From assembly GCA_033391075.1 (NCBI GenBank), contig JAWPMV010000001.1, forward strand, positions 6,758,001 to 6,822,000: 64,000 nucleotides of DNA. The letters are read 5' to 3'. This DNA is from Bacteroidia bacterium (lineage in GTDB: Bacteria; Bacteroidota; Bacteroidia; J057). The translations under genes and the position numbers were made by a program. The notes under the pieces were generated by a model. It was not told the DNA's origin, did no database searches, and worked only from the letters and a program-made list of their open reading frames with translations. The stretch's first letter is position 1. Each line of letters starts with the position of its first letter. This document shows positions 34,695 through 42,595 of the stretch, in pieces.

Positions 34695-35273
34695 ATGTTG
34701 TTCAAACAGAAAGATTTAGCATTGATAAAAAGCGGGGAGATACAACTGGCTTTTAGAAAATGGAAAGGAGTGAGGGCAAAAGAAGGTTCTTTGATTAAGA
34801 CTTCGATAGGTGAGTTAAAAATTCTTTCTGTGGATGAAATAGAGGAAAATGAAATAAGCGAGCAAGAGGCAAAAGCAGCTGGATATCAATCGAAAGAGGC
34901 CCTTCTGGAAATCCTTCAAAAACGAGAGGAAGGTCTTATTTATAAAATTGCTTTGGACTATCATGGAGAAGATCCACGTATTGCCCTTCGTAATCAGGAA
35001 GAATTTTCCACTAAAGAATTTGAGGAATTGAAAAAGAAGCTGGAGAAAATGGATGCAAGGAGTAAAAGTGGAGCCTGGACCCTGAAGATTCTACGCGCTA
35101 TCCAGGAAAATCCGGAACTTAGGGCTGCTGATCTGGCCAAGCTCACAGGAAGAGAGAAAGATTGGCTTAAACCCAATATTCGGAAGCTGAAAAATCTGGG
35201 TTTGACCATAAGTCTGGAAATTGGGTATCGGATATCAAATAGGGGAGAAGCTTATCTAAAAAGACTGAATTAA
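34695..35273 (+). CDS. ASCH-like domain protein with C-terminal winged helix
   Basis: 192 residues in two parts. The N-terminal 80 residues (IQLAFRKWKGVRAKEGSLIK ... LKILSVDEIEENEISEQEAK ... AAGYQSKEALLEIL) resemble ASCH/PUA-like nucleic-acid-binding modules. Residues about 120-192 look like a winged helix (LKILRAIQENPELRAADLAK ... LTISLEIGYRISNRGEAYL), with recognition-helix-like basic residues. An RNA- or DNA-binding regulator is inferred. It follows the PRTase-like gene by 3 bp and precedes the SRPBCC gene by 12 bp, which suggests one operon. Confidence 0.65.
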   Translation: MLFKQKDLALIKSGEIQLAFRKWKGVRAKEGSLIKTSIGELKILSVDEIEENEISEQEAKAAGYQSKEALLEILQKREEGLIYKIALDYHGEDPRIALRNQEEFSTKEFEELKKKLEKMDARSKSGAWTLKILRAIQENPELRAADLAKLTGREKDWLKPNIRKLKNLGLTISLEIGYRISNRGEAYLKRLN

Positions 35274-35285
35274 TCATCAAATATT

Positions 35286-35735
35286 ATGGTCGACGTATTC
35301 ACAGAAATCAAAATTGACAGGCCTCTTGAGGAAGTTGCCAGCTATGCTTCCAATCCCGAAAATGCTCCGGAATGGTACGTCAACATAAAATCAGCAGAAT
35401 GGAAAAGTGCTCCTGAAATTAAATTAGGAGCTCAAATAGCCTTTATTGCACATTTTCTCGGGCGAAAGCTGTCTTATGTATACGAGATCGTAGAATTGGT
35501 TCCCAATGAAAAAATGGTCATGCGTACAGCAGACGGACCTTTCCCTATGGAAACTACATACGAATGGGAAGCCCTCGATGAAAACCATACGCGCATGAGC
35601 CTAAGGAATCGAGGAAAGCCTTCGGGATTTTCAAAACTTTTTGCTCCCATGATGGCGAAAAGCATGCGCAAGGCAAATGAAAAGGATTTGAGGATGATAA
35701 AGAAGATTCTCGAAGAAAAAGAAAAAAATAAGTAA
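35286..35735 (+). CDS. SRPBCC-family (START-like) ligand-binding protein
   Basis: 149 residues. The helix-grip fold is suggested by VDVFTEIKIDRPLEEVASYA (first strand and helix), ENAPEWYVNIKSAEW, FLGRKLSYVYEIVELVPNEK, and TTYEWEALDENHTRMSLRNR, ending in a long C-terminal helix. Family members bind hydrophobic ligands or act as cyclases. It is the last gene of the closely spaced set starting at 32897. Ligand unknown. Confidence 0.82.
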   Translation: MVDVFTEIKIDRPLEEVASYASNPENAPEWYVNIKSAEWKSAPEIKLGAQIAFIAHFLGRKLSYVYEIVELVPNEKMVMRTADGPFPMETTYEWEALDENHTRMSLRNRGKPSGFSKLFAPMMAKSMRKANEKDLRMIKKILEEKEKNK

Positions 35736-35804
35736 GCAGTGTTTTCCTTTTCTGAATTTTTGTCGTTCATAAAATAAACACAAGAATTCTTTTAAGCGAA
35801 AACC

Positions 35805-36746
35805 ATGAAAACACAATTTAGCTTTCTACTTATTATCCTGTTTCCTCTTTTTTCTAGTAGCCAAAATTTTGCCAGCAATGATACCGAATGGGTTTATGAT
35901 GATTCTGGCTTTTGGGCTTCAGGCATTTCTACCTTTTCCTTTGATTCTGATACTACGATCGCCAGCCGAACAGTAAAAAAATTCAGGCGAGACGTACAGT
36001 CGTATTTCAATGGGACAACCGATACCATAAGAAGAGAATTATTCCCTGTTTATTATTATGAGAACAATGGGATCGTAGAGTTCTCCAGAAATGCCATAAA
36101 CTTTGATACCTTATTAAATTTTCAGGCAGACCCGGGCCAAAACTGGATAGTTTATTTTGGCTACAATCCCAATAACAATTTTCAAGCGACAGATTCCTTT
36201 ATGATAACGGTCATAGATACCTTGAGTATCAATATGTCAGGGCAAAATGTTTTTGCCCAGGCGCTTTTATACGAATTTGAAAATGATGGAAGGACGTTCA
36301 GCCTGCAGGATACTGCTATTGAAAATATTGGTTTACAAAGGGCATTTATTTCGCCAGAGGATCGACTTTTATCAAACATTATCGCTGATGGATCCATTCT
36401 CACCCTACGCTGTTTTAAAAACCCGCAATTCGGGATCGTTGATTTTGAAAATGATGCTGACTATGGCGATTTCAATTATGACTGTACTCAGTTGAGCACA
36501 AGTATTTCGGAAGAAATAATTCAAGAACTAATAAATGTATATCCAAACCCTGCTTCTCAGCGCTTGCAAGTAGAAAGTAAATGGAACAAAGAGCTTTCAG
36601 TAGAAATTTTTGACTTGAGTGGCAGAAAACTGAGAGAAGCTATTATATCTGAAGGACTAACAGAAATTGATATTTCTCTTCTTTCGTCAGGTATGTATGT
36701 GCTTCTTTTGGATCAACAATACGCAAAAAGATTCTTTAAAGAATAG
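35805..36746 (+). CDS. T9SS-exported protein, paralogue 1 of a pair
   Basis: 313 residues with a signal peptide (FSFLLIILFPLFSSSQ) and a C-terminal type IX secretion sorting domain of about 80 residues (NVYPNPASQRLQVES ... EIFDLSGRKLREA ... LLSSGMYVLLL ... RFFKE). It is exported across the outer membrane and probably anchored to it. The middle, starting NDTEWVYDDSGFW, has no known enzyme motif. The neighbour at 36888 shares the same layout (NDAQWVYNFHG; DTLYNF matching DTLLNF), indicating duplication. Function is unknown. Confidence 0.82.
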   Translation: MKTQFSFLLIILFPLFSSSQNFASNDTEWVYDDSGFWASGISTFSFDSDTTIASRTVKKFRRDVQSYFNGTTDTIRRELFPVYYYENNGIVEFSRNAINFDTLLNFQADPGQNWIVYFGYNPNNNFQATDSFMITVIDTLSINMSGQNVFAQALLYEFENDGRTFSLQDTAIENIGLQRAFISPEDRLLSNIIADGSILTLRCFKNPQFGIVDFENDADYGDFNYDCTQLSTSISEEIIQELINVYPNPASQRLQVESKWNKELSVEIFDLSGRKLREAIISEGLTEIDISLLSSGMYVLLLDQQYAKRFFKE

Positions 36747-36887
36747 CAGATAATATCCAAAAAGAACAAATTGAAGAACCTATTCATTTGCCAAAAAGCA
36801 GATATTTAATACGTAATCGAAGTAAGCACTCAGCCATTTAAAAAATAGGCAATGGTACTTTTAAGATCTATCCCTAATTAAAATCTA

Positions 36888-37838
36888 ATGAAAACTCTAC
36901 TACCCCTTTTATTTCTTTTATCTTTTTTTCAAAGCTCTTTTTCCCAGAAGTTTGTCAGAAATGATGCCCAATGGGTCTATAATTTTCATGGTGCCCATGG
37001 GGTTGGATATACCCTTATTTCCTATGAACAGGATACTGTCATTGGGAACAAAACTGTAAAACAATTTGGAAGATTTCATACCCAGGCATTTAGTGTTACC
37101 GATACCATAAACATAAGAACGGGAGCTATATTCTTATTTGAATCAAATGGTATTGTTGAATATTCTATAGAGGGGATGGATTTTGATACCTTATATAATT
37201 TCAATGCAGCTTTAGGAGAAGTATTTGATGTGGATAGCCTATTTACTGAAAGAGATACGGGATTATACCATTATTCAACCATTTTTTCGACAGTAACTGA
37301 TACTTTTTCTTATCAGATAAACGGAGAAAGTCTTTTTGCCAAAGAGATTGAATATGAACAACAATACTTTGATGGCCGCCAGGATGGTATTTCTCATGAC
37401 ACGCTGGTGCAATATCTTGGCTTGATGCGAAGATATATCGATCCTGCAGATCTTAGTCGAAGAGTGGTAGATGGGGGAGAGGGAGGCTATTTGCGCTGCT
37501 ATAAAAACAATGACTTAGGAACTACCGAATCACCAGGCCGGGGAAACGTAGGCTCCTTTGTGTATGATTGTGAAGATTTAGTGGCTACAACTTCTATAAA
37601 GAATGCCATAGCAAATCTTTATATTTCTTCTTTTCCTAATCCTGCGAAAGAAAATTTAAAAGTAAAAAACACAACAAATCTGAGTTTATCAGTAGATCTC
37701 ATAGATGCACAAGGGCGGCAGCTTAAGCAGCTCAATATCCATCCAGGAGAAAATGAAATTTCAATTTCTCATTTACCTGCGGGCATTTATTTTTTGATGG
37801 TTGAAAGGGGAGGATTTCAGAAATTCTGGAAAGAATAA
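36888..37838 (+). CDS. T9SS-exported protein, paralogue 2 of a pair
   Basis: 316 residues, paralogous to the gene at 35805: signal peptide (LLPLLFLLSFFQSSFS), an N-terminal NDAQWVYNFHG segment, a cysteine-bearing LRCYKNNDLGT segment matching LRCFKNPQFGI in its sister, and a T9SS sorting domain (SSFPNPAKENLKVKN ... DLIDAQGRQLKQL ... LPAGIYFLMVERG ... FWKE). No function is recognised. The stop lies 2 bp from the convergent mqnD stop. Confidence 0.82.
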   Translation: MKTLLPLLFLLSFFQSSFSQKFVRNDAQWVYNFHGAHGVGYTLISYEQDTVIGNKTVKQFGRFHTQAFSVTDTINIRTGAIFLFESNGIVEYSIEGMDFDTLYNFNAALGEVFDVDSLFTERDTGLYHYSTIFSTVTDTFSYQINGESLFAKEIEYEQQYFDGRQDGISHDTLVQYLGLMRRYIDPADLSRRVVDGGEGGYLRCYKNNDLGTTESPGRGNVGSFVYDCEDLVATTSIKNAIANLYISSFPNPAKENLKVKNTTNLSLSVDLIDAQGRQLKQLNIHPGENEISISHLPAGIYFLMVERGGFQKFWKE

Positions 37839-37840
37839 TA

Positions 37841-38650
37841 CTAGGCATAGAGCCCCATTCCTTCCCCAACTTCCAGCACTTTGGCAACTGCTTTTCGGCC
37901 TTTTTCGCCTAAAGAAAGGGAAAACTCATTTACATAGAGATCAATATGCGCTTGCATAACTTCGTCTTCCATTTCCTGGGCATATTCCCGGACATAAGGC
38001 ATAGATACTGAAGGGTATGTAAAAGCATGTTGTACACTTTCGCGCATATGTTTTTGCAGCACTTCAAAAACTTCAGGACCAAGGGATTTTTTGGCTACAA
38101 TGGCTCCTAAGGGGATAGGAAGGGAAGTTTTTGCTTCCCAATGTTCGCCTAAATCCTGGATGAGTCGGAGTCCCATTTTCTGGTAAGTAAAGCGATTCTC
38201 ATGAATGATCACTCCGGCAGCCACTTTATCCTCCAGAATTGCCGGCATGATTTCGTCAAAAATGAATTCCTTTTTGTGCTGAATTTCCGGAGCAAAATAT
38301 CCAAGAAGTAAATTGGCCGTTGTATTAGCGCCGGGAATACCGACGGGAAGATTCCTGTTGATGATTTCCTCGACGGTGAGTTCTTCTTTCGAAATGAGAA
38401 GAGGTCCGCAATTATGGCCGAGTGCACTGCCTGCATCAAGCAAACGATACTGATCTCTGAGTCTGCCATAGGTATTGTAGGAGATTTTCACCATATCCAA
38501 TTCCCCCTTCATGGCCATTTGATTGAGGTGGAAAATGTCCGCCATGACGATCTCGTATTCAATATCGCCTAGATCAATACGCTTGTGCGCAATGGCATCA
38601 AACATAAAGGTATCATTCGGACAGGTGCTAAAACCCAAACTAATTTTCAT
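37841..38650 (-). CDS. mqnD: 1,4-dihydroxy-6-naphthoate synthase (menaquinone, futalosine pathway)
   Basis: 269 residues. MqnD converts cyclic dehypoxanthine futalosine to 1,4-dihydroxy-6-naphthoate, the last dedicated step of the futalosine route to menaquinone. The family start ISLGFSTCPNDTFMFDAIAH is very distinctive; then FHLNQMAMKGELDMVKISYN, ALGHNCGPLLISK and VGIPGANTTANLLLGYFAPE. The fold is that of periplasmic-binding proteins. Length is typical. The other mqn genes are not in the window. Confidence 0.92.
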   Translation of the reverse strand: MKISLGFSTCPNDTFMFDAIAHKRIDLGDIEYEIVMADIFHLNQMAMKGELDMVKISYNTYGRLRDQYRLLDAGSALGHNCGPLLISKEELTVEEIINRNLPVGIPGANTTANLLLGYFAPEIQHKKEFIFDEIMPAILEDKVAAGVIIHENRFTYQKMGLRLIQDLGEHWEAKTSLPIPLGAIVAKKSLGPEVFEVLQKHMRESVQHAFTYPSVSMPYVREYAQEMEDEVMQAHIDLYVNEFSLSLGEKGRKAVAKVLEVGEGMGLYA

Positions 38651-38672
38651 CAGGAATCATATTTACTATATA

Positions 38673-38680
38673 CAAACTTA
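38673..38680 (-). promoter_or_regulatory. Possible -7 box of mqnD
   Basis: On the minus strand TAAGTTTG (TAnnTTTG), 23-30 bp upstream of the mqnD ATG at 38650. No clear -33 element. Confidence 0.4.
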
Positions 38681-38743
38681 GGCAAAAAAGCTTTGTTTTT
38701 AGCCAGGCTTATAGAAATGATACGAATGAGAAGAAATGGATAC

Positions 38744-39448
38744 CTAAATGAGGAGTTCTGGCATATTGGCTACCAATGGAATGGTATTGTCCTTGGGTTC
38801 TTTGCGAGGATCCAGGTGATAGGCGTAAATGTCAAAGTCTTTTTGGTGAGGCATCAGGTCTGTATAGCAGGAGTGAACGCCATCAGAAGGGGTGAAACAC
38901 ATTTCGTGAAAGACTCGGATTTTTTTCTGACTATTAAATTTTGCGAGATGCTCAAATACGATATCCGGGTTTCCGAGATCTCCAGAATAAGCAACTATTT
39001 CATCCTCATCCTCAAAGAGATAGGCATAGGATTGCATGTGCTGGATGTGCATCCCAAAAGTATCAATAGCACTAATACCTTCTACAGAGTCAAGGGGGAT
39101 AAAATCCACATACTTCTCGGGATGAGGCATCCCAAAGCTGATAAACCAGCCCAACAAATCTTGAAATTCTGGTGAAGGAATCAGGATTTTTGCAGGACGT
39201 GGACTTGGAAGGAGGTATTTGTGATGAAGAACGGTTGTAATCAGACTCCCCACATGGTCATCATGAAAATGAGTGAGCAGAATATAATCGATATGATTTG
39301 CGAGCTTGGATTCCCTGAGTTTTTTGTAGATGCTATTTCCACAATCGACCAGGATATTCTTACCACGGAAGCGAATGAATGCAGCAGAATTGCCATATTC
39401 ATATGTAAAAGCTCCACCAGTTCCCAAGAATTTAACCTCCATGATCAA
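38744..39448 (-). CDS. MBL-fold metal-dependent hydrolase
   Basis: 234 residues. The metallo-beta-lactamase fold is shown by VKFLGTGGAFTYEYGNSAAF at the start, the metal motif LTHFHDDHVGSL near residue 60, YSGDLGNPD (metal Asp) and HEMCFTP. RNase Z-like or phosphodiesterase members share this pattern; the absence of the RNase Z-specific exosite argues for a different substrate. ATG at 39448 or two codons later are both possible starts. It is divergent from the yicC gene. Confidence 0.82.
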   Translation of the reverse strand: MIMEVKFLGTGGAFTYEYGNSAAFIRFRGKNILVDCGNSIYKKLRESKLANHIDYILLTHFHDDHVGSLITTVLHHKYLLPSPRPAKILIPSPEFQDLLGWFISFGMPHPEKYVDFIPLDSVEGISAIDTFGMHIQHMQSYAYLFEDEDEIVAYSGDLGNPDIVFEHLAKFNSQKKIRVFHEMCFTPSDGVHSCYTDLMPHQKDFDIYAYHLDPRKEPKDNTIPLVANMPELLI

Positions 39449-39625
39449 ATTTGTTCGTTTCTAAGGCATTTGATTTTGTGCCCTGAACACTCCGAGATAC
39501 GCAATTTACAATGAGAAATTAAATTTTTTACTTCTTATTAAGATTATTCAAAACAAATCGACAAAATTAGGCTTTTCGTTGGAAGGGTATATTATTAACT
39601 TGTTGCCTAATTTTAAAAAATATCC

Positions 39626-40504
39626 ATGCTTCAATCCATGACGGGATATGGCTCGTCGACTCAGTCGAGTCAAAACTATTCAGTTACTATTGAACTTAAG
39701 GCCCTCAATAGTAAATACCTTGAACTTGTAATGAAATTGCCAAAGGTTTATGTCAAGTATGAACATAAACTCCGGAACATTCTATCCAAACGTTTGGGGC
39801 GTGGTAAGGTCCTGGTACTTCTAAATGTAGATGTACTCAATCCGGACAAACAACCCATCAAAATCAATCGCGCCCTAATCAAAGGCTATCTGACCGAATT
39901 CAAATCTGTAGCTGATGAGCTGGGGATGAAGGAAGATATCAGCCTGGAGTTTCTTTTGGGTTTGCCAGAAGTTATTCCTACTGAATCCGAGAATGAGGAT
40001 CCAGAGGAATGGGAATTGATCGAAAAGGCATTGGCAGAGGCGATTGAAAGAATGATCGAAAGTCGTGTCGAAGAAGGTAAATCCTTGAGTGCTGACCTTG
40101 ATAATCGGGTCAAAGGGATCAGGCATGAACTGGAAATCATCAAAGGGCTGGCTCCTAAGCGTATGGATATCATCAGAGAGAGATTGGATAAGTCTCTGGA
40201 TGAAATTCGGACGAAAGTAAAGGATCTCGATAAAAACCGATTTGAACAAGAATTGATCTTCTATATGGAAAAGCAGGACATCAATGAAGAGATCGTTCGG
40301 CTGACCCAGCACCTCAATTTCTTTGAAGAAATGCAGGCCCTCAATAAAAGCAATGGGAAAAAGCTGCAATTTATATCTCAGGAAATGGGGCGTGAGATCA
40401 ATACCATTGGCTCAAAAGCCAATAATGCCGACTTGCAGCGACATGTCGTTCGCATGAAAGACGAGCTGGAAAAGATCAAAGAGCAGGTGCTCAACGCGGT
40501 TTAA
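39626..40504 (+). CDS. yicC: YicC/YloC-family endoribonuclease
   Basis: 292 residues. It starts with the family hallmark MLQSMTGYGSSTQ, followed by YSVTIELKALNSKYLELVMK, and ends with the conserved helical domain KKLQFISQEMGREINTIGSK and ADLQRHVVRMKDELEKIKEQ. YicC-type proteins are endoribonucleases linked to small-RNA turnover in E. coli; in B. subtilis (YloC) similar activity is reported. Length matches. It is followed 10 bp later by the HsdR-N-like gene. In many genomes gmk follows yicC; here it does not. Confidence 0.9.
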   Translation: MLQSMTGYGSSTQSSQNYSVTIELKALNSKYLELVMKLPKVYVKYEHKLRNILSKRLGRGKVLVLLNVDVLNPDKQPIKINRALIKGYLTEFKSVADELGMKEDISLEFLLGLPEVIPTESENEDPEEWELIEKALAEAIERMIESRVEEGKSLSADLDNRVKGIRHELEIIKGLAPKRMDIIRERLDKSLDEIRTKVKDLDKNRFEQELIFYMEKQDINEEIVRLTQHLNFFEEMQALNKSNGKKLQFISQEMGREINTIGSKANNADLQRHVVRMKDELEKIKEQVLNAV

Positions 40505-40514
40505 TCTCATTTTT

Positions 40515-40946
40515 ATGCAGCTTTTATTCCCAACTCAACATCTAAAAATGGAGCGTAGGGAAGAACAGGACTATATATGGGGTATAGTCCGAAAGAAGTG
40601 GTATGTCTTGCAGCCAGAAGAACTGGTCAGGCAAGCTATGCTGGATTGGATGATTAGGGAGAAAGGGGTTTCGGCTTCTTTAATCAGCGTTGAAAAGGGG
40701 ATTAAATATTTAAAACTGCAAAAACGCTTCGATGTCGTAGTATATGACAATACAGGAAAAGCTTTCATCCTATGTGAATGTAAAGCTCCCGATGTTCCAC
40801 TCAGTCAGGATACCCTCAACCAAATCGCCCGATATAATGTCAGTATCAAGGCTCCTCATCTTCTTTTGACAAATGGACGGGAACTTTTGTTTTTTTCCCA
40901 AGAAGAAGGAAAATATGTACATAAAAAAGGGGGATGGTGGAAATGA
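40515..40946 (+). CDS. Stand-alone type I restriction HsdR N-terminal-domain protein
   Basis: 143 residues resembling the HSDR_N nuclease domain: PEELVRQAMLDWMIREKGVS, LQKRFDVVVYDNTGKAFILC (catalytic Asp), ECKAPDVPLSQDTLNQIARY (Glu-x-Lys of the PD-(D/E)xK site) and LLTNGRELLFFSQEEG. There is no helicase domain, methylase or specificity gene nearby, so it is not a complete restriction system. Such short HsdR-N proteins are common in Bacteroidota; their role is unknown. Probably co-transcribed with yicC. Confidence 0.85.
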   Translation: MQLLFPTQHLKMERREEQDYIWGIVRKKWYVLQPEELVRQAMLDWMIREKGVSASLISVEKGIKYLKLQKRFDVVVYDNTGKAFILCECKAPDVPLSQDTLNQIARYNVSIKAPHLLLTNGRELLFFSQEEGKYVHKKGGWWK

Positions 40947-40977
40947 AAAAGCCACGCACCGGAGACCGGCACGTGGC
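40944..40977 (-). terminator. Hairpin terminator of the T9SS gene at 40998
   Basis: On the minus strand GCCACG-TG-CCGG, loop TCT, CCGG-TG-CGTGGC, followed by TTTTTC. It lies 20 bp past the stop at 40998 and touches the stop of the convergent HsdR-N gene. Confidence 0.75.
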
Positions 40978-40997
40978 ATATAAAACAAGCGTTCTTA

Positions 40998-42257
40998 CTA
41001 TCTTCTAATTATAACTGTCTTTCCTTTTGATCTGAAATTCTCCGTTTCCAGACTTATATGGTAGATACCAGCTGGTATTTGGCTCACTTCAAACTCCGCT
41101 CTTCCTTCTATCAAACTCTTTCTGCTAATTTCTTTTCCCGTATGATCGAGGAGTTTTACATCCATGACTTCATCCGTAACAGGACTGCTGATTGAGATAA
41201 AGTCAGTCGCTGGATTTGGATATACCTTGTAGCTGAAGTTTCCATTTTCAAAGCTGAAATTGACACTTTTCAATTCGGAGTATTCAAACTGCCCATCGAA
41301 ATCGATCTGTTTCAGTCGGTAATAGTTCACTCCTTCCTGAGGATTGGTGTCGATAAAGCGATAGTTTGTTTTACCGTAGCTATTACCGGCTCCTTCCACG
41401 CTTCCAATGCTTGAGAAGATTATTCCGTCTTGAGATTTTTCGATTTCAAAACGATCATTATTCAATTCTAGTAGCGTTTCCCAGTTCAGTACCGCTCCGA
41501 AATCGTTGGCTTCTACTTCAAAGTAGCTAAACTCTACCGGCAAGGTATTGGGGACCAGGAAATTGTTGATCAGACAAGGATCGAAAAAGAAAGAAAACAT
41601 TCGATCCGTAGCATCTGAAAGATCTCCGTATATATCTCCATCATCGATGATGCGAGTTCTGATCACAAAGGAGGAAGTTCCTCCAAACTCAAGATATACC
41701 ATGTGTTGGGTGTCATCCGTGGTGATTCCGGGTAAGTTATCCACGGAAGCTGCTTCAAAGATAGTCATAGTGGCGGTAGACTGATCTGACAGATTCAGCT
41801 TTGAATTTGTTTCTATGGTATATGCATTGAAGTTGCTGAATCCTACAGATTCTCTCATTCTATGTGAATCTCCATCCACATCAGCAGCAGTAATCGTCCA
41901 ATTGTTTACTACATAAGGAGTCGAGCTATTGGCCTGAACGAAGGTAATTTCGAAATCCATGTAGCCTTCAGTCCCATTATTGTTTTGGGTAGTCAGATTT
42001 ACTTGTGGTTGAAAAGCTAGTTGATCTCCGGTATCAATAAGGTCGATGGAATATAAACTCGTGTTGCTTGAGCCAATGATCTGAACAACAGCATCAACTC
42101 CGGGCAGGACAGAGGGGAATCGGTAAGTGTTAGAGGCTTCCCAGGAGGGATTTGAGAAGTCGAGTTCTGGAATGTCCAGGCAAGTTTGCGCCTGTAGATG
42201 AGAATTGAATAGAAGAAAGCTAGAGATAACGAAAATAAACTTCGCAAAAATCTTCAT
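40998..42257 (-). CDS. T9SS-exported protein with CUB-less beta module, paralogue 1
   Basis: 419 residues, signal peptide ending LLFNSHLQAQ, then a conserved start CLDIPELDFSNPSWEASNTY. The middle resembles a cell-adhesion or Ig-like beta module (INFEITFVQANSS-type strands, DDGDIYGDLSDATDRMFSF with a Cys). The T9SS sorting domain follows LPVEFSYFEVEANDFGAVLN (YKVYPNPATDFISISSP ... LDHTGKEISRKSL ... IPAGIYHISLE ... KTVIIRR). The gene at 42596 is a close paralogue. A -7 box TACCTTTG on the minus strand lies 31-38 bp upstream (42288-42295). Function is unknown. Confidence 0.85.
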   Translation of the reverse strand: MKIFAKFIFVISSFLLFNSHLQAQTCLDIPELDFSNPSWEASNTYRFPSVLPGVDAVVQIIGSSNTSLYSIDLIDTGDQLAFQPQVNLTTQNNNGTEGYMDFEITFVQANSSTPYVVNNWTITAADVDGDSHRMRESVGFSNFNAYTIETNSKLNLSDQSTATMTIFEAASVDNLPGITTDDTQHMVYLEFGGTSSFVIRTRIIDDGDIYGDLSDATDRMFSFFFDPCLINNFLVPNTLPVEFSYFEVEANDFGAVLNWETLLELNNDRFEIEKSQDGIIFSSIGSVEGAGNSYGKTNYRFIDTNPQEGVNYYRLKQIDFDGQFEYSELKSVNFSFENGNFSYKVYPNPATDFISISSPVTDEVMDVKLLDHTGKEISRKSLIEGRAEFEVSQIPAGIYHISLETENFRSKGKTVIIRR

Positions 42258-42595
42258 GAATCCTTTTTTTGTTTTTTGATGATGTTACAAAGGTAGGGGA
42301 GGAGATGTAAGATTTTGCCGAAAAACTGATGATCAGAGAGAATTATCGCACGAACAATATATTTTAATGTTTGAATTGTACTATGTTTCTAACAATCCAA
42401 TAAATGTACTAAATAACTGTATTTATGCACTATACATGCCTATATAGCCCGCATGGGCATATAGGGAGCAATAAAAGCTACAAAAAGAGGCAATAGACTT
42501 ACATCCAGACATAGAAGTAATAAAAAAGTCGCAGATGTTATCTGCGACTCTAGTGAAAGATCTATTTAATTAAAAAACTTTTAATCTAACTAATT
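42258..42595. other. Intergenic region between T9SS paralogues
   Basis: Holds the -7 box at 42288, a bulged hairpin CCTATATAGCCC-GCAT-GGGCATATAGG at 42439-42465, and a terminator at 42527-42549. The rest shows no gene. Confidence 0.6.
42521..42549 (-). terminator. Intrinsic terminator of the T9SS gene at 42596
   Basis: AGTCGCAGAT, loop GTT, ATCTGCGACT: a perfect 10-bp stem, followed on the minus strand by TTTTTTATTA. It lies 47 bp past the stop codon of the gene at 42596. Confidence 0.9.

Noticed and set aside
40515-40946. Complete type I restriction-modification system
   Set aside because: Only the HsdR N-terminal domain is present; no helicase part, hsdM or hsdS lies nearby.
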